Part shown: one piece after another, positions 19,214-29,292 of the stretch | Layout of the letters: every line of letters begins with the position of its first letter | Position numbering within the stretch: the stretch's first letter is position 1 | Program-made: the position numbers and the translations under genes | The notes under the pieces: generated by a model | What the model was told of the DNA's origin: nothing | Seen by the model: the letters and a program-made list of their open reading frames with translations, nothing else | Database searches by the model: none | NCBI GenBank assembly: GCA_009840355.1 | Contig: VXNZ01000037.1 | Coordinates: 1-54,464, forward strand | Direction of reading: 5' to 3' | Length of the DNA stretch: 54,464 bases | Source: Chloroflexota bacterium | GTDB taxonomy: Bacteria; Chloroflexota; Dehalococcoidia; Lucifugimonadales; JADFKI01

Positions 19214-21628
19214 TTATGAAGTAAGGGCGTCCGGTTCAGGGCGTTGAGGTTCCTCACCCGGCGTTTCCCCCGCGAGCATCCGGTAGCCCACACGTGGCTC
19301 GGTGAAGACGTAGGTGGGGCGGTCCGCGTTGTCACCCAGTTTGCGGCGCAGCTTACTCAAGATGGTGCGTATCGGCCGTACGTCCTCGCTGTTCTTTCTG
19401 TCCCAGACCCGCTCCAGCAGATGCTCGTAGGTCAGCACACGCCCGGCGTTTGCCGCAAGCTCGGCCAGTAGCCGGTACTCCAGCGCCACCAGGGGCACCG
19501 GTTGTCCCTCCAGAAACGCCCTGCGCCGTGCGAAGTCAACGGTCAGATCTCCATACACATAGGGTTCCGACGGCTCGGACACTTCACGCCGGCGCAGGGC
19601 AGAACGGATGCGGGCGGCAAGCTCAGTGGCAGAGAAGGGCTTGACCACGTAGTCCACGGCCCCATGGTCGAAGGCGCGGGCGATGAGTTCCTCCCGCCCA
19701 TAGGCAGAGATGAAGATGACCGGCACGTCCGACACCTTGAGGATGGCCTCCATCAGTTCCACGCCGTCGGCATCGGGCAGCATCAGGTCCAGCAGGGCAA
19801 GCCGGGGCCGCTCCTCTTCCATCAGGCGCAGCGCCTCCTCCGGGTCCCCGGTCACCACCGGCCGGTAGCCCGCCGCGGCGATGGCGTCGCGGACATAGGC
19901 GAGTGCCTGTGGGTCGTCGTCCACCGCCAGCACCGGCACCTGCCCTCCCGTCTCCACCGCCCTGCGCTGCGATGAACGGGTCGATACCGGGTCAGGGGCG
20001 CTGCTACCGACTTCCCCGATAGTGGGAAGTGTGAATGTGAAGCGCGCGCCAAGTCCAGGGCCGTCGCTCTCGGCACGGATGCGGCCCCCGTGAGCCTCCA
20101 CGATTCCCTTGCAGATTGCCAGTCCTAAGCCCGTGTCCCCGCCCGGCTCCTCCGGCCTGCCCCCGGAGAACTTGCGGAACAGGTGCGGCAGCCGCTCCGC
20201 CGGTATGCCCCGTCCCTCGTCTGACACCGTAACCGCCACGTGAACCTCCTCCCGCGCGGCAGCCAGCCGGATGACCGAGCTCGGCGGGGAGTGGTGCGCC
20301 GCGTTGGTCAGCAGATTCACCAGCACCTGCACGATGCGCCGCCGGTCCGCCATCACCAGAGGCAGGCCCGGCTCGACGTCGATCTCCAGGCGGTTGCCGC
20401 CGCCTGCGCTGCCGAATGCGCTCCTGGCACGGTCCACCAGCAGGGACACCTCCGCCGGTTCGGGGCTGACCCGCAGCGCGCCCGTCTCGATGCGCGCCAC
20501 GTCCAACAGGTCGGAGACCAGTTCGTTCATGTGGTCGGCCTGGTCATCTACGATCCGAAAGAACTGGCGTACCAGCGAGGGATCCATGTCCGTTGTCGAA
20601 CCCAGCACCGTGGCGGCGGAGCCCTTGATAGAAGTCAGGGGCGCGCGCAGCTCGTGGCTCACCATTGCCAGAAAGTCGGCGCGCAGCCGCTCCACTTCCT
20701 CCAGCGGCGTCATGTCCTGCATGGTGACCACCACCGACTCGACCGTACCATCCTGCCCGGGAATGGGTGTTGCGTTGAGCAACACCGTGACCTGTCTCCC
20801 GTCGGAGACCCGCAGGACTATCTCCTCGGCCCGCACCATCTTCGCGGCGCTCAGAAGCTGGGCCATGGGAAACTCCTTCAGTGAGACTTCCCTCCCGTCG
20901 GCACGCCGGAAGGTCACCACCTCCAAGAGGTCTTCCGGCGTCTGGTCCGGGTCCCGCAGGATGTCCACTATCCTCCTCACCTCGCGGTTGATGGACTTAG
21001 GGGCTCCCGTTAGGGCGTCGAAGACCACAACGCCCACGGGTGAGGTGTCTATCAGCGCCTCCAGGTCGGCGCGGGCGCGGCGCTCCTCGCTGTGGCGGCG
21101 AGCATTGGCGATGGCAAGCGCCGCCTGGGAGGCGAAGAGCACCAGCGTGTCCTCGTCCTCCTGGCTGAATCCCTCCTCCCCATGCTTGTCCGACAGGTAG
21201 AGGTTGCCCACCCGTGCGCTCTCGAAACTGATGGGCGCGCTGAGGAAGCTGCCCAGCGGTTCCAGCGGCGGACCGATTACCGGCAGCCCCAGCGCCTCGG
21301 TATAGGCGGAGAAGTCGGCTATCCGCAGGGGTTCGCGCAGGCTGCCCAGGTAGGCGAAGATCTCCAATCCTCCGGGCAGGTTCACGAAATCCCGGTGTGC
21401 CTCCTCGGTCAGGCCCGAAGTGAAGAAGGCCTGGAACTGCCCCGCATCGTCTATGACGGTGAGCCCGCCCCGGCTTGCACCGGTGAGCAGGCGCGCACAG
21501 TCCACCACTCGTTGCAGGACGGTGTCCAGGTCCAGGTCCTCGGTGATGCGCAGGCTTGCCTCGCTCAGGCGTGAGAGGCGCTCCCGCAGGGCTGCTATCT
21601 CCGTGTAGTGCCGTTCCTCTGGGTTCAT
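19214..21628 (-). CDS. Fusion sensor kinase-response regulator 2 (GAF-PAS-HisKA-HATPase-REC-wHTH)
   Basis: This 804-residue paralogue of the protein at 5422-7812 has the same domain order. A helical start (ERLSRLSEASLRITEDLDLD) is followed by GAF, a PAS domain opening LEALIDTSPVGVVVFDA, HisKA with SHELRAPL and His325, and HATPase boxes NLLTNAAHHS, SDEGRGIP and TGLGLAICKG. The receiver has Asp614 (LLDLMLPDADG), and a PhoB-type winged helix ends the protein. The start at 21628 is chosen for GGAGGAG 5 bases upstream. It is divergent from surface protein B across 274 bases that hold a promoter and a palindrome, so it probably controls that gene, its own, or both. Its 5' end recurs as fragments at 25516-25805 and 30405-30557. 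Confidence 0.93.
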   Translation of the reverse strand: MNPEERHYTEIAALRERLSRLSEASLRITEDLDLDTVLQRVVDCARLLTGASRGGLTVIDDAGQFQAFFTSGLTEEAHRDFVNLPGGLEIFAYLGSLREPLRIADFSAYTEALGLPVIGPPLEPLGSFLSAPISFESARVGNLYLSDKHGEEGFSQEDEDTLVLFASQAALAIANARRHSEERRARADLEALIDTSPVGVVVFDALTGAPKSINREVRRIVDILRDPDQTPEDLLEVVTFRRADGREVSLKEFPMAQLLSAAKMVRAEEIVLRVSDGRQVTVLLNATPIPGQDGTVESVVVTMQDMTPLEEVERLRADFLAMVSHELRAPLTSIKGSAATVLGSTTDMDPSLVRQFFRIVDDQADHMNELVSDLLDVARIETGALRVSPEPAEVSLLVDRARSAFGSAGGGNRLEIDVEPGLPLVMADRRRIVQVLVNLLTNAAHHSPPSSVIRLAAAREEVHVAVTVSDEGRGIPAERLPHLFRKFSGGRPEEPGGDTGLGLAICKGIVEAHGGRIRAESDGPGLGARFTFTLPTIGEVGSSAPDPVSTRSSQRRAVETGGQVPVLAVDDDPQALAYVRDAIAAAGYRPVVTGDPEEALRLMEEERPRLALLDLMLPDADGVELMEAILKVSDVPVIFISAYGREELIARAFDHGAVDYVVKPFSATELAARIRSALRRREVSEPSEPYVYGDLTVDFARRRAFLEGQPVPLVALEYRLLAELAANAGRVLTYEHLLERVWDRKNSEDVRPIRTILSKLRRKLGDNADRPTYVFTEPRVGYRMLAGETPGEEPQRPEPDALTS

Positions 21629-21692
21629 TCGGTCTCCTCCGTAGGTGCGGGCATGCATGCTCAGCCCGCAGGATTCTGAGCTAGTGAGGGCA

Positions 21693-21721
21693 ATTATGCC
21701 AGAATTTCCGATATGTTACAA
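21693..21721 (-). promoter_or_regulatory. Sensor-regulator 2 promoter (copy 1 of 3)
   Basis: On the minus strand, TTGTAA (21716-21721) and CATAAT (21693-21698) are spaced by 17 bases, about 65 bases before the start codon. The same boxes with the same spacing occur upstream of the two sensor fragments (25873-25901 and 30585-30613). Conservation in three decaying copies supports this call. Confidence 0.65.
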
Positions 21722-21741
21722 GACATCATAGAAATATCACA

Positions 21742-21777
21742 CTATATCACCCATATGTCGCATATGCGGTGATATAG
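21742..21777. promoter_or_regulatory. 36-base palindrome, candidate operator
   Basis: Perfect 10-base arms, CTATATCACC (21742-21751) and GGTGATATAG (21768-21777), enclose two CATATG hexamers separated by TCG. A further direct TATCAC lies just upstream at about 21734-21740. It sits between the divergent sensor and surface protein B genes, upstream of the sensor -35 box. This is a natural binding site for the winged-helix output domain or another dimeric regulator. The left arm is not conserved in the second cassette copy, so its role is inference. Confidence 0.55.
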
Positions 21778-21902
21778 TTTCACGTAGATTTCTGCTGGTA
21801 ATGGAAGACAACAGGTGCTTTCCAACCGTGCACAGCCGGAGGGGGTGTCGCCGCCACTGACGCCACCCGAACTGACCCCCTCCCAGAGGACAGGCGGCCC
21901 GT

Positions 21903-24900
21903 ATGAGAAAGCCAATGCGCCCAATAAAGTGGACGGTGTCCCATAACATAAACCGTTTCCGTCCCGCCATCATCATCCTGACCGCCGTGGCGGTCCTCGC
22001 CGTATTCCTGGCTCCGGCGTGGTTCGGTGTCTCCATGGCGCAAACGCCGCCCGGGATGCAGGTGACGGTGACGCGGCCGGCGACGGGCTCGGTCTCCGAT
22101 CGGCTCCAGAAACTCGTCGTGTCGTGGACAGACGTTCAGGATGCAACCAGCTACAACGTGCAGTGGAAGTCGGGCAATGAGGCCTACGACAGCAGCCACC
22201 AGCACACCGTAACCGATAACGACCCCAATACCGGAACCTACACCCAGGACATCACCGGGCTGCAAGGCGGTACGGACTACACGGTGCGGGTGGTTGTGGT
22301 GCTGATCGGCGGAGAGGAAACCCAGGTCCTGGGCGAGCAGACGACCGCGCCCTGGCCCAGCGAGATGACGATTGAGGGTGACACGGTGAACGAGGGGGAG
22401 ACCGCCGAAGTGGTGGTCAGCTTCCATCCCGGGGTGATGCAGCAAACGACCCTGTTTTACCGGACCATTTTTCAGACTGTGAGTCCTGGCCTGGCACAAG
22501 GGTCTCTTGACTTCTGCGAAATTCCGGTTTTTAGCAAACAACAGAATGAAAACACTTTTGCTGAAACCGAAACTTTGGACCCGGGTACGGAGACATACAC
22601 TTTCGAAATCATTACGCAATACGACGATCATATGGAAGATGCTGAAACAGTGCCGGTGCAGGCTGATGTGAACCTTCTCAACACTTGGATTACCGGAGGC
22701 ACCGAGGGCACTGCTGGGGAGCGCTTGGTCACCACGGATGTAACGATTAAAGATGTCCCCGACACGTCCCCGTCATTCGGCACTGAGCAGGTAATGGATC
22801 AGAGCTATGTGGTCGGCACACCCGTTACTACGCTGACCCTTCCCGCCGCAACCCGTCCCGACGCAACCGACTGGATGCCGGACGACGACGGCGCGCTAAC
22901 CTACACGCTGACGCCCGGCCTGCCGGAGGGCCTGATGTTTGACTCGGATGCGCGGGAAATCACGGGCACGCCGGGCGAGCCCCTGGGGCAGACTGAATAC
23001 ATACTGACGGCAAGAGATTCCGACCGCGATCGGTTTGTGCAATGCGACCCGCACCCGAATTACCAAACCGGGGATGACGATTTACCGGTGAGCGATACGG
23101 CCACTCTGACCTTCTCCATCACCGTCGCATCGCCTCCAACCTTTGGCGACGCAACGGTAGATGACCAGGTTTACACCGTGAACGAGGACATCGGCACGCT
23201 GAACCTGCCGGCGGCTACCGGAGGCAGCGGCGCGCTGACCTACACGCTGACGCCGGACCCGCCGGACGGCTTGCGGTTCGACGCCAGCGCGCGCACCCTC
23301 TCCGGCACGCCGACCACGCCGCAGACGGCGACCGAATACCAGTACACCGCAACGGACGAGGACAATGAAGTGGTGACACTGCCCTTCAACATCACCGTCC
23401 TCACCTCCGGCGAGGCCCCAATCTACGACATGGACAAAGACGGCCTCATCGAAATCACCAATCGGGAGCAGATGAACGCCGTCCGCTACGACCTGGACGG
23501 CAACGGCGTGGCAGACGATGAGGCTGACGAGGCGGCATACGCCCGGGCTTTCCCCCCGATTATGGGCGATATGTGCTCCGGCGCCTGCAAGGGCTACGAG
23601 CTGCTGAACAACATCACCCTATCCGGTTCGTGGACGCCCATCGGCGGGAACCTGCATCACGAGGAATTCTTCGATCCCGCGGAGTACCGCGCCATCTTCG
23701 ACGGCAACGGTCGCATCATTTCCGGCCTGCGCGTCAGCCTGGGCGACCGGAAGTACGTGGGCCTGTTTGGTGCCATCGGCGGCGGAGCCGTCATCCGCGA
23801 CCTGGGTCTGGTGAACGTGAACCTATCCGCCCGCACCGAGTCGGGCGCACTGGTGGGCCGGAACGGCGGCACGATAACCGGGACCTGTGTCACGGGCAGC
23901 GTGTCCGGCAACGCCCACGTGGGCGGCTTGGTGGGCAGCAACCGCGGGACCATCGAGAAGAGCTACTCCAAAGCCGAAGTGAAGGGAACAACCGCTCGGG
24001 CTTCCGGCGGCGAGCAGTTAACCGCTGTGCGGACCGCCGGCCTGGTGGGTCTCAACTACGGCGCGGTGAGGAATACCTACGCCACGGGAGGCGTTACCGG
24101 GGATGGGCACGCAGCCGGCCTGGTGGGTTGGAACAATGGCAGCGGCAGAGTGGAGAACAGCTACGCCACAGGCAGGGTGACCTCTCAGTTCCCTACCTCA
24201 GCCGGAGGTCTCGTCGGCTGGCAGACCGGCACGGTGACCAACAGCTACTGGGACACCGAGACCACGGGCCAGACCGACGGCGCGGGGCAGGGCGACGTGC
24301 CGGAAGGCAGCGGCAAGACCACCGCCGAGCTGCAAACGCCCACTACCAACGGCGGCATCTACGCCGGCTGGAGCGCGAGCGTCTGGAACTTCGGCAAAGC
24401 CAGCGAGTATCCTTATTTGCGGGGCGTGATAGCCTGCGGGACGGTGACGACCATGTCCACGCCCGTACCCAGCCCGGAGCCGACATCGAGGCCCACACCA
24501 CCACCAACACCTGTGGCAACGCCGACATCGAGGCCCACACCGCCACCAACACCTATGGCAACGCCGACACCGACACCTACGCCGTCGCCAACACCCACCC
24601 CTACGGTCACGCTGACACCTACCCAGACGCCCACTGCCACGCCGACACCTACACCTACGTCGTCGCCAACGCCGACACCGACGGTCACGCTGACACCTAC
24701 CCCGACGCCCACTGCCACGCTGACACCGACACCTACGGCCACGCCGACACCGACACCCACGTCGTCGCCAACACTCACTCCTACGGCAACGCTGACACCG
24801 ACACCGCCGCCTACGGCCACGCCGACACCCACACCGACGGTCACGCTGACACCTACCCCGACACCAACCGCGACGCCTACGGCAACGCCCACCCCCGATC

Positions 24901-25508
24901 CGACGGCCACGACCGTATCGCGCCGGGAGTCCGACCGGAAGCCCACGTCGTCACCAACACCGACGGCAACGCCGACACTGACACCTACGTCGTCGCCAAC
25001 ACCGATGGCAACGCCAACACCGACGCCTATGACAACACCCACCCCCGAGCCGACAGACGTGCCCGTATCGCGCCAGGACTCCGCCCCGGAGCCGATGTCG
25101 TCGCCAACACCGCCACCTACGGCAACGCCGACGTCCACGCCGACACCAACACCGACGCCTACGACATCACCCACGCCTACGGCAACACCCACCCCCGAGC
25201 CGACAGACGCGCCCGTATCGCGCCAGGACTCCGCCCCCGCGCCCACGCCGACGTCCACGGCGACGCCCATACCGACGGCGCCGCCGGAACCCTCGCCCAC
25301 CGCCACGGGGACGCCCACCCTGGCTGCAGTGCTATTGGATGCCCCCGGCGCCCCGTCGGTTGACAGCGCGTTCTCCTCCCGCGTCAGGGATGCCCTGGCC
25401 AGCTTGGTGACTGATCCCCGCCAGCGGCTCACTCTGCTCATCATACTGGCACTGGTGGCACTGGGGGGCGCCGCCATGTTCGCCTACCTGCTGCTCCGGC
25501 GGCACTGA
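21903..25508 (+). CDS. Surface protein B: FN3, He_PIG-type domains, Ca-loop module, GLUG repeats, Thr/Pro stalk, C-terminal anchor
   Basis: This 1201-residue exported protein has a signal peptide up to about residue 47 ([20 protein letters not shown]). A fibronectin III-like domain (about 50-140, [25 protein letters not shown]) and a second beta domain follow. Two putative-Ig/cadherin-like units come next, each with [14 protein letters not shown] or [18 protein letters not shown] patterns. Then comes the shared module ([25 protein letters not shown]), GLUG-like repeats (about 600-830), a Thr/Pro stalk (about 855-1130) and a terminal membrane helix ([23 protein letters not shown]) with RRH. 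It is predicted to be a long wall- or membrane-anchored adhesin. It is divergent from sensor-regulator 2, its likely regulator. Confidence 0.82.
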   Translation: MRKPMRPIKWTVSHNINRFRPAIIILTAVAVLAVFLAPAWFGVSMAQTPPGMQVTVTRPATGSVSDRLQKLVVSWTDVQDATSYNVQWKSGNEAYDSSHQHTVTDNDPNTGTYTQDITGLQGGTDYTVRVVVVLIGGEETQVLGEQTTAPWPSEMTIEGDTVNEGETAEVVVSFHPGVMQQTTLFYRTIFQTVSPGLAQGSLDFCEIPVFSKQQNENTFAETETLDPGTETYTFEIITQYDDHMEDAETVPVQADVNLLNTWITGGTEGTAGERLVTTDVTIKDVPDTSPSFGTEQVMDQSYVVGTPVTTLTLPAATRPDATDWMPDDDGALTYTLTPGLPEGLMFDSDAREITGTPGEPLGQTEYILTARDSDRDRFVQCDPHPNYQTGDDDLPVSDTATLTFSITVASPPTFGDATVDDQVYTVNEDIGTLNLPAATGGSGALTYTLTPDPPDGLRFDASARTLSGTPTTPQTATEYQYTATDEDNEVVTLPFNITVLTSGEAPIYDMDKDGLIEITNREQMNAVRYDLDGNGVADDEADEAAYARAFPPIMGDMCSGACKGYELLNNITLSGSWTPIGGNLHHEEFFDPAEYRAIFDGNGRIISGLRVSLGDRKYVGLFGAIGGGAVIRDLGLVNVNLSARTESGALVGRNGGTITGTCVTGSVSGNAHVGGLVGSNRGTIEKSYSKAEVKGTTARASGGEQLTAVRTAGLVGLNYGAVRNTYATGGVTGDGHAAGLVGWNNGSGRVENSYATGRVTSQFPTSAGGLVGWQTGTVTNSYWDTETTGQTDGAGQGDVPEGSGKTTAELQTPTTNGGIYAGWSASVWNFGKASEYPYLRGVIACGTVTTMSTPVPSPEPTSRPTPPPTPVATPTSRPTPPPTPMATPTPTPTPSPTPTPTVTLTPTQTPTATPTPTPTSSPTPTPTVTLTPTPTPTATLTPTPTATPTPTPTSSPTLTPTATLTPTPPPTATPTPTPTVTLTPTPTPTATPTATPTPDPTATTVSRRESDRKPTSSPTPTATPTLTPTSSPTPMATPTPTPMTTPTPEPTDVPVSRQDSAPEPMSSPTPPPTATPTSTPTPTPTPTTSPTPTATPTPEPTDAPVSRQDSAPAPTPTSTATPIPTAPPEPSPTATGTPTLAAVLLDAPGAPSVDSAFSSRVRDALASLVTDPRQRLTLLIILALVALGGAAMFAYLLLRRH
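24450..25320 (+). repeat. Thr/Pro minisatellite in surface protein B
   Basis: About 0.87 kb of degenerate ACNCCN-type repeats (units such as ACGCCGACACCGACACCTACG) encode the Thr-Pro stalk. They are interrupted by a recurring [11 protein letters not shown]-type spacer. A second frame stays open for about 600 codons through this DNA, which is an artefact of composition. Length is likely to differ between strains. Confidence 0.8.
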
Positions 25509-25515
25509 CAGAGGG

Positions 25516-25805
25516 TAGGCCGCTCAGATAGGTGAACAGCTCCGGTCCTCCGGGCAGGTTCGTGAAGTTCCGGTGTGCCTCCTCGGTCAGGCCGAGGTGA
25601 AGAAGGCCTGGAACTGCCCCGCGTCGTCTATGACTGTGAGGCCTCCCCGACTTGCCCCGGTGAGCAGGCGCGCGCCGTCCACCACCCGTTGCAGCACGGC
25701 GTCCAGGTCCAGGTCCTCGGTGATGCGCAGGCTTGCCTGGCTCAGGCGGGAGAGGCGCTCCCGCAGCGCTGCATTCTCCGCATCTCGGTGGTCTTCTGTG
25801 TTCAA
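25516..25805 (-). pseudogene. 5' fragment of a fusion sensor-regulator gene (copy 2)
   Basis: The first 72 codons are nearly identical in protein sequence to sensor-regulator 2 (ERLSRLSQASLRITEDLDLD, LLTGASRGGLTVIDDAGQFQ). After one base is lost near 25590 the homology continues in another frame (GLTEEAH, NLPGG) for about 25 more codons and ends eight bases from the surface protein B stop. The TTG start keeps the GGAGG site. Only the start of the GAF domain remains, so it cannot work as a sensor. It is divergent from surface protein C, exactly as the intact sensor is from B, which marks a duplicated cassette. Confidence 0.85.
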
Positions 25806-25872
25806 GCGGTCACCTCCGTAGGTGCGGAACGTCCATCGTCTCTGCCCTCAGATTTTCGAGCTATCGGGGGCA

Positions 25873-25901
25873 ATTATGGCGCAATCTCGGAAAAGTCATA
25901 A
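25873..25901 (-). promoter_or_regulatory. Sensor-type promoter (copy 2 of 3)
   Basis: On the minus strand, TTATGA (25896-25901) and CATAAT (25873-25878) are spaced by 17 bases. They lie upstream of the sensor fragment and align with the promoter at 21693-21721. Confidence 0.6.
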
Positions 25902-26094
25902 GAAGTAATGCAAATGAAACATAATATAACATATAGATTGCGCGAATGGTGGTACAGTACCTCGGCGGTTTGTAACAGTGGAGGCCAACGCTTGATTTTC
26001 AAGCGGGCGCAACCGGAAGGGGCGTCGCCGTTGGCATTGGAGCCACTAGGAACGCCGCCCGTGCTCTGAACACTAGGAATAGAGAAGGATGAAG

Positions 26095-29000
26095 ATGAAC
26101 AGAAGGAACCTGCCATTCAGCCCATTTGTACCCCTGAAAATCAGGAGGGTGAGCTTCTTGCGAAGGCCCCTGCCGCTAGTGGCGGCTCTCCTCCTGGGCC
26201 TGCTTGCCGCCGGACTGGCGGCCCTGCCCGCGCCGGCGGCGGCCCAGACGTCAACCAACCCGTCCAACTACGACGCCGACGGCGACGGCCTGATCGAGAT
26301 AGGCAGCCTGACGCAACTGGACGCCGTCCGCTACGACCTGGACGGCAACGGCGCGTCGAGCAACACAGCCTACGCCGCCGCCTTCCCGGTTGCCGACGGC
26401 GGCTCGGTCTGCCCCAGCGGCGCCACCTGCACCGGCTACGAGCTGACGGCGGACCTGGACTTTGACACCGGCACGGCCGGCGACCGCACCGACGACGCCT
26501 ACTACGACAGAGGCAAGGGTTGGCAGCCTATCGGCAGCAACTACTCCCGATTCACCGGCGTCTTCGATGGAGGCGGCCACACCATCGCCAACCTGTTCAT
26601 CAACCGCTCCACCAGAGATTATGTGGGCCTGTTCGGCATAGTTGGCAGCAGCGGCAAGGTGCGGAACCTGGGGCTGACCGGCGTATCCGTTACGGGAGCT
26701 TTCGCGGTGGGCGGCCTGGCCGGATACAACAACAGTGGAACCATCAGCGCCAGCTACGCTACGGGTTCGGTCAGCGGCACTCTCCAAGTGGGCGGCCTAG
26801 CCGGACGGAACAGTGGAACGATCAGCGCCAGCTACGCCACGGGTACGGTCAGCGGCACTGGCTACCCGGGCGGCCTGGTCGGATGGAACTCCTTTGGTGG
26901 AACGATCAGCGCCAGCTACGCCACGGGAACGGTCAGCGGCACTGGCAACAACGTGGGCGGCCTGGCCGGAGACAACGACCTTGGAACGATCAGCGCCAGC
27001 TACGCCACGGGAACGGTCGGTGGCACTCTCCAAGTGGGCGGCCTAGCCGGACGGAACAGTGGAACGATCAGCGCCAGCTACGCCACGGGAACGGTCAGCG
27101 GCACTCGCAACAACGTGGGCGGCCTAGCCGGACGGAACAGTGGAACGATCAGCGCCAGCTACTTCGACACCCAGACCTCCGGGCTAGCGGTTGCCGTGGG
27201 CAACGACGACGCCGACAACAGCGGGGCCATCGACGGTACTGAGACCGCCACCGCCGGCGCCGAGGGCAAGACCACCTCTGAGCTGATGCCCCCCACCGGC
27301 TACGCCGGCATCTACTCCGGCTGGAACCTGGACCTGGACGGCGACTCCCAGCCCGACAGCCCGTGGGACTTTGGCACGGCGTCCCAGTATCCGGCCCTGA
27401 AGGCGGACTTCAACGGCGACGAGACCCCCACCTGGCAGGAGTTCGGCTACCAGGTCCGCAAGCTGCTGCCCTTGAGCGCAATGGCCTCCAACGATTGGAA
27501 AGCTTTGCTAAGTTGGCCGGACATAACGGAATCAGCATGGACGAAGACTCCGGAGGTTTCCTACGCTCTTTACCGGGACGGCGCGGCGGTTACGGACTAT
27601 GACGGCAGTTCCCGTTCCTACACCGACTCAGGCCTGACCGACAAGAAGGAATACGCTTATCAGGTAGTCCTGTTGCTGAACGGTGGGGAAGCCCGTCGCA
27701 GCAATGAGGCGTCCATAGTGGCGGAAAACAGGCTGGGCTTCGGCGAGGAAACCATAGACGCCCAGACCTTCACCGAGAACGCGGACGTTGGAACGGTGAC
27801 GCTGCCCGAAGCCACAGGCGGCGACGCGCCGCTGACCTACTCGCTGACGCCGGAGTTGCCTGCGGGCCTCTCGTTCGACGCAGCGTCCCGCACTATCAGC
27901 GGCACGCCGTCGGAGCCGCAGGACGCCATAGAGTACACCTACAAGGTGACCAATGAGGCGTCCATAGTGGCGGAAAACAGGCCGGTCTTCGACGCCGACG
28001 ATGACACGGCATCGCTGACTTTCACCATCGCCATCGCCAACAACCCGCCGGTCTTCGGCGCGGCAACCATCGATGCCCAGAGCTACACCGAGAACGCGGA
28101 CGTTGGCACGCTGACGCTACCCGAAGCCACAGGCGGCGACGGGGCGCTGGCCTACGCGCTGACGCTCGACCTGCCTGCGGGCTTGGCATTCGACGCGGCG
28201 GCCCGCACTATCAGCGGCACGCCTACCGAGTCCCAAGCGGAGACGGAGTACACCTACACCGCCACGGACGACGACGGCGAGACGGCCGAGTTGACCTTCA
28301 CCATCGAGGTGGAGGTCGAGCCGGTGGCGGTCACCGAAACGGCCATTGGAGAAGGGTATGACACCCTCATCAACGCTGCGGAAGCGGAGGACGGCATCGC
28401 GCTGACCGGCAAGGCAACCCCGGGCGCCAGCGTCTCGGTGAGCTACGACGGCCAGGTACTTGCCACCACCACCGCCGACCCGGAGACCGGGGAGTGGAGC
28501 GTCGTCATACCCGCCGACTCCCTGCCAGAGGGCGCGGTGACGGTGGCCGTGGCGGCCAGCATGGAGGACGGGCGCTCCGCCGAGGTTGACTACCAGTTCA
28601 GCATCGACCGGATAGCGCCGGAGGTGACTCCGGTAGAGCTGGTGATGAGCCCCACCAACGACTACACCCCCGAGGTGGTGATTTCCTCCTCGGAGCCCGG
28701 AACCGTGGTTTACGGCGGCAACTGCGGCGACGCAACGCCGGCGGCAATCGCCACGGCGGACACGGATACCTGGCTCACCTACCCGCAGTTGCCGGACGGG
28801 GAATACTCCGGCTGCTCGATAGCGGTCACCGATGCCGCGGGCAACACGGGCCACCCGGCGGTGCATCCGTCCTTCTGGGACATCGTGGTGGACACGCAGG
28901 CGCCGGTGCTGGAGTCGTCAACCGTGGACCCCAGCGGCGACATAGTGCTGCGGTTCTGGGAGGAGATCAGCTGGTTCAAACAACCGGACATCGGGGCCTT

Positions 29001-29292
29001 CACCGTGCTGGTGGACGGCAGCAAGGAAGTGACGGAGGTGGTGTTCCTCGCCATCGGCTGGCACGGCACCGGCCACGACTGGACGGAGGTGCTGCTGGAG
29101 CTGTCGCGGCCGGTGCCGGAGGGGGCGGCGCGGGTGGTGGTGACCTACCATCACGTGGACACCCTCAGCCCGTTGCAGGACCACGCGGGCAACCTGTTCC
29201 CCTCGGGAGACTACCAGGTGAGCCTGTACGACGGGCATCGCGACCCGCGAGGGGGATCCCGCGACTGGCTACACGGTAACGCTGGACGTTGA
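26095..29292 (+). CDS. Surface protein C, N-terminal part (GLUG, Ig-like and Swm-B-like domains; interrupted 3' end)
   Basis: The open frame encodes about 1065 residues. A signal peptide (VAALLLGLLAAGLAALPAPAAAQ) is followed by the shared Ca-loop module (DADGDGLIEIGSLTQLDAVR with a DLDG loop). Next come a block of nearly identical GLUG repeats (about residues 200-360), a fibronectin-like unit, two putative-Ig units (TENADVGTLTLPEATGGDG type), two Ig-like units and a Swm-B-like unit (VDTLSPLQDHAGNLFPSGDYQVSLYD). The ATG at 26095 is preferred to 26089 because AGAAGG lies six bases before it and touches the earlier one. The last roughly 20 codons are out of frame with the homologous continuation at 29240-30061, so the native protein was probably longer. 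Confidence 0.8.
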   Translation: MNRRNLPFSPFVPLKIRRVSFLRRPLPLVAALLLGLLAAGLAALPAPAAAQTSTNPSNYDADGDGLIEIGSLTQLDAVRYDLDGNGASSNTAYAAAFPVADGGSVCPSGATCTGYELTADLDFDTGTAGDRTDDAYYDRGKGWQPIGSNYSRFTGVFDGGGHTIANLFINRSTRDYVGLFGIVGSSGKVRNLGLTGVSVTGAFAVGGLAGYNNSGTISASYATGSVSGTLQVGGLAGRNSGTISASYATGTVSGTGYPGGLVGWNSFGGTISASYATGTVSGTGNNVGGLAGDNDLGTISASYATGTVGGTLQVGGLAGRNSGTISASYATGTVSGTRNNVGGLAGRNSGTISASYFDTQTSGLAVAVGNDDADNSGAIDGTETATAGAEGKTTSELMPPTGYAGIYSGWNLDLDGDSQPDSPWDFGTASQYPALKADFNGDETPTWQEFGYQVRKLLPLSAMASNDWKALLSWPDITESAWTKTPEVSYALYRDGAAVTDYDGSSRSYTDSGLTDKKEYAYQVVLLLNGGEARRSNEASIVAENRLGFGEETIDAQTFTENADVGTVTLPEATGGDAPLTYSLTPELPAGLSFDAASRTISGTPSEPQDAIEYTYKVTNEASIVAENRPVFDADDDTASLTFTIAIANNPPVFGAATIDAQSYTENADVGTLTLPEATGGDGALAYALTLDLPAGLAFDAAARTISGTPTESQAETEYTYTATDDDGETAELTFTIEVEVEPVAVTETAIGEGYDTLINAAEAEDGIALTGKATPGASVSVSYDGQVLATTTADPETGEWSVVIPADSLPEGAVTVAVAASMEDGRSAEVDYQFSIDRIAPEVTPVELVMSPTNDYTPEVVISSSEPGTVVYGGNCGDATPAAIATADTDTWLTYPQLPDGEYSGCSIAVTDAAGNTGHPAVHPSFWDIVVDTQAPVLESSTVDPSGDIVLRFWEEISWFKQPDIGAFTVLVDGSKEVTEVVFLAIGWHGTGHDWTEVLLELSRPVPEGAARVVVTYHHVDTLSPLQDHAGNLFPSGDYQVSLYDGHRDPRGGSRDWLHGNAGR
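26733..27165 (+). repeat. Tandem GLUG-coding repeats in surface protein C
   Basis: Five full units and one partial unit of about 78-87 bases, very similar at the DNA level, encode GTISASYATGTVSGT then NNVGGLAGRNS variants. The near-identity points to recent expansion or gene conversion, so copy number may vary among strains. Confidence 0.8.

Noticed and set aside
24450-25320. CRISPR array
   Set aside because: The repeats are short, degenerate and in frame within a coding sequence, with no unique spacers.
23573-25363. A 596-codon open frame inside surface protein B
   Set aside because: It is an artefact of the Thr/Pro repeat composition. The main frame has a signal peptide, clear domains and a terminal membrane helix.
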